Source: Gimesia fumaroli (lineage in GTDB: Bacteria; Planctomycetota; Planctomycetia; Planctomycetales; Planctomycetaceae). Taken from it: 64,000 nt of DNA. Shown in pieces: positions 63,267 to 64,000 of the stretch (position 1 is the stretch's first letter; the number at the start of each line of letters is the position of its first letter). The notes beneath the pieces were generated by a model. It was not told the DNA's origin. It saw only the letters and a program-made list of their open reading frames with translations, and did not search any database. The stretch covers positions 6,861,164 to 6,925,163 of the forward strand of contig NZ_CP037452.1 in assembly GCF_007754425.1 (NCBI RefSeq), written 5' to 3'. A program made the translations under genes and the position numbers.

Positions 63267-64000
63267 ATGAGTGAAAGTAACTCATCCGGATATTTGCAGG
63301 CCTTGTTCGGCCTGTCTGGTAAGACGGCTGTTGTGATTGGCGGAACCGGAGTTCTGGGAGGCGCGATCGCGGATGCACTGGCGCAAGCCGGCGCGCACGT
63401 GGTGATCGTTGGTCGCAATGCGGAAAATGGCGACAGTCGTGTGAAGCAGATAGAAACGCTAAAGGGGAGTGCCGAGTTTTTCGCGGCCGACTCCACCAGC
63501 CGCTCTGATCTCGAAGCGCTGGTCGCGCATCTGAAAGCCAAAGGCCAGATGGTTGACATTCTGGTGAATGGTGCGGGGATTAACGCCGCGACACCATTCC
63601 TGGAAATCAGCGATGAAGAATGGGAAAAGATTTTCCGCGTCAACCTCTTGAGCGTCAAAGTAGCCTGCCAGGTATTTGGCCAGGCGATGCTGGATGAGAA
63701 CGTGGCCGGCTCGATCATCAACATTGCTTCGATGAGTGCGATCACGCCGCTCTCCCGCGTGTTTACGTATTCCGCATCAAAAGCGGCTGTGTTGAACCTG
63801 ACGCAAAACCTGGCGCGCGAATGGGCAGAACGCGGAATTCGTGTGAATGCCCTGTCTCCCGGCTTTTTTCCAGCAGAACAGAATCGAAAAGTGCTGACAC
63901 CGGAGCGTGTCGCCAGTATTATGAATCATACACCGACGAATCGTTTTGGTGATCCGGAAGAACTGGCGGGAGCCGTGTTGCTGATGGCAGCTGGGAAAGC
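63267..64000 (+). CDS. SDR family oxidoreductase (truncated by window end)
   Basis: The frame is open from ATG 63267, preceded by AGAAGGTGG, to the window end (244 complete codons). It is a classical short-chain dehydrogenase/reductase: nucleotide-binding GGTGVLGGAIADAL near residue 26, NGAGINAATPF near 93, the catalytic Ser region IINIASMSAITPLS near 151, and YSASKAAVLNLTQNLAREWA near 170 with Y-x3-K. PGFF follows near 196. It resembles gluconate/mannonate-type NAD(P)-dependent dehydrogenases, but the substrate is not certain. It follows the MqnD gene after 54 bp on the same strand. Confidence 0.9.
   Translation, partial: MSESNSSGYLQALFGLSGKTAVVIGGTGVLGGAIADALAQAGAHVVIVGRNAENGDSRVKQIETLKGSAEFFAADSTSRSDLEALVAHLKAKGQMVDILVNGAGINAATPFLEISDEEWEKIFRVNLLSVKVACQVFGQAMLDENVAGSIINIASMSAITPLSRVFTYSASKAAVLNLTQNLAREWAERGIRVNALSPGFFPAEQNRKVLTPERVASIMNHTPTNRFGDPEELAGAVLLMAAGK

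Noticed and set aside
1..64000. CRISPR array, transposase, integrase or prophage
   Set aside because: I saw no regularly spaced direct repeats and no mobile-element proteins anywhere in the window.

Overview
The window looks like chromosomal DNA of a planctomycete close to Gimesia/Planctomyces maris. The evidence is the gene content: three DUF1549/DUF1553 cytochrome-like proteins paired with DUF1501 proteins, three DUF1559 (prepilin-like, H-X9-DG) proteins each paired with a small lipoprotein, exported BD-FAE esterases, a DUF1080 protein and an LRR-like protein. This is inferred from family content only; there is no rRNA here. I see no phage, transposase or CRISPR array, so the region reads as ordinary chromosome with several lineage-specific expansions.

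Layout. 1-2.5 kb: the end of a DUF1549/DUF1553 gene, its DUF1501 partner, and a secreted glycerophosphodiesterase. 2.6-8.0 kb: an ankyrin-repeat protein, two tandem paralogs of a family I do not recognise, and a convergent unrecognised 275-aa protein. 8.2-10.1 kb: an exported HAD hydrolase and an exported esterase. 10.1-14.1 kb: a tandemly duplicated module (leader, DUF1559 gene, lipoprotein gene, terminator). 15-19.2 kb: two tandem membrane-anchored von Willebrand A proteins. 19.2-24.2 kb: DUF1080 protein, sugar-phosphate-isomerase-like TIM barrel, HEAT-repeat protein with a small membrane protein, methyltransferase. 24.6-34.1 kb: LRR-like protein, unknown exported protein, acyl-CoA desaturase, HrpA helicase, astacin-like metalloprotease. 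34.7 kb: tRNA-Pro(TGG) with promoter and terminator. 34.9-40.1 kb: DUF1501, DUF1549/DUF1553 and a GntR/FCD regulator on one strand. 40.2-44.3 kb: a lipid-related cluster resembling E. coli ynbD, ynbA and ynbC. 44.3-49.2 kb: another DUF1501 and DUF1549/DUF1553 pair. 49.3-50.8 kb: a third DUF1559-lipoprotein module. 51.1-64 kb: esterase, a small membrane protein with proB, purF with a thioesterase, an RraA/LarA-like operon, a membrane-anchored FlgG-like protein, an SRPBCC protein, miaA, mqnD, and an SDR cut by the window end.

How the genes may work together. The DUF1549/DUF1553 and DUF1501 pairs probably act in the cell envelope, two of them carrying extra carbohydrate-binding-like modules and one lying behind its own GntR regulator. 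The ynb-like genes encode a CDP-alcohol phosphatidyltransferase, a PAP2-dual-specificity phosphatase fusion and a hydrolase-methyltransferase fusion, which suggests synthesis and trimming of an unusual phospholipid. Housekeeping genes (proB, purF, miaA, mqnD, hrpA) are scattered among these. The most promising places for something undescribed are the ankyrin/unknown-paralog locus (2.6-8.0 kb), the paired vWA proteins (15-19 kb), the ynb-like cluster (40-44 kb) and the FlgG-like fusion (58.9-60.5 kb).
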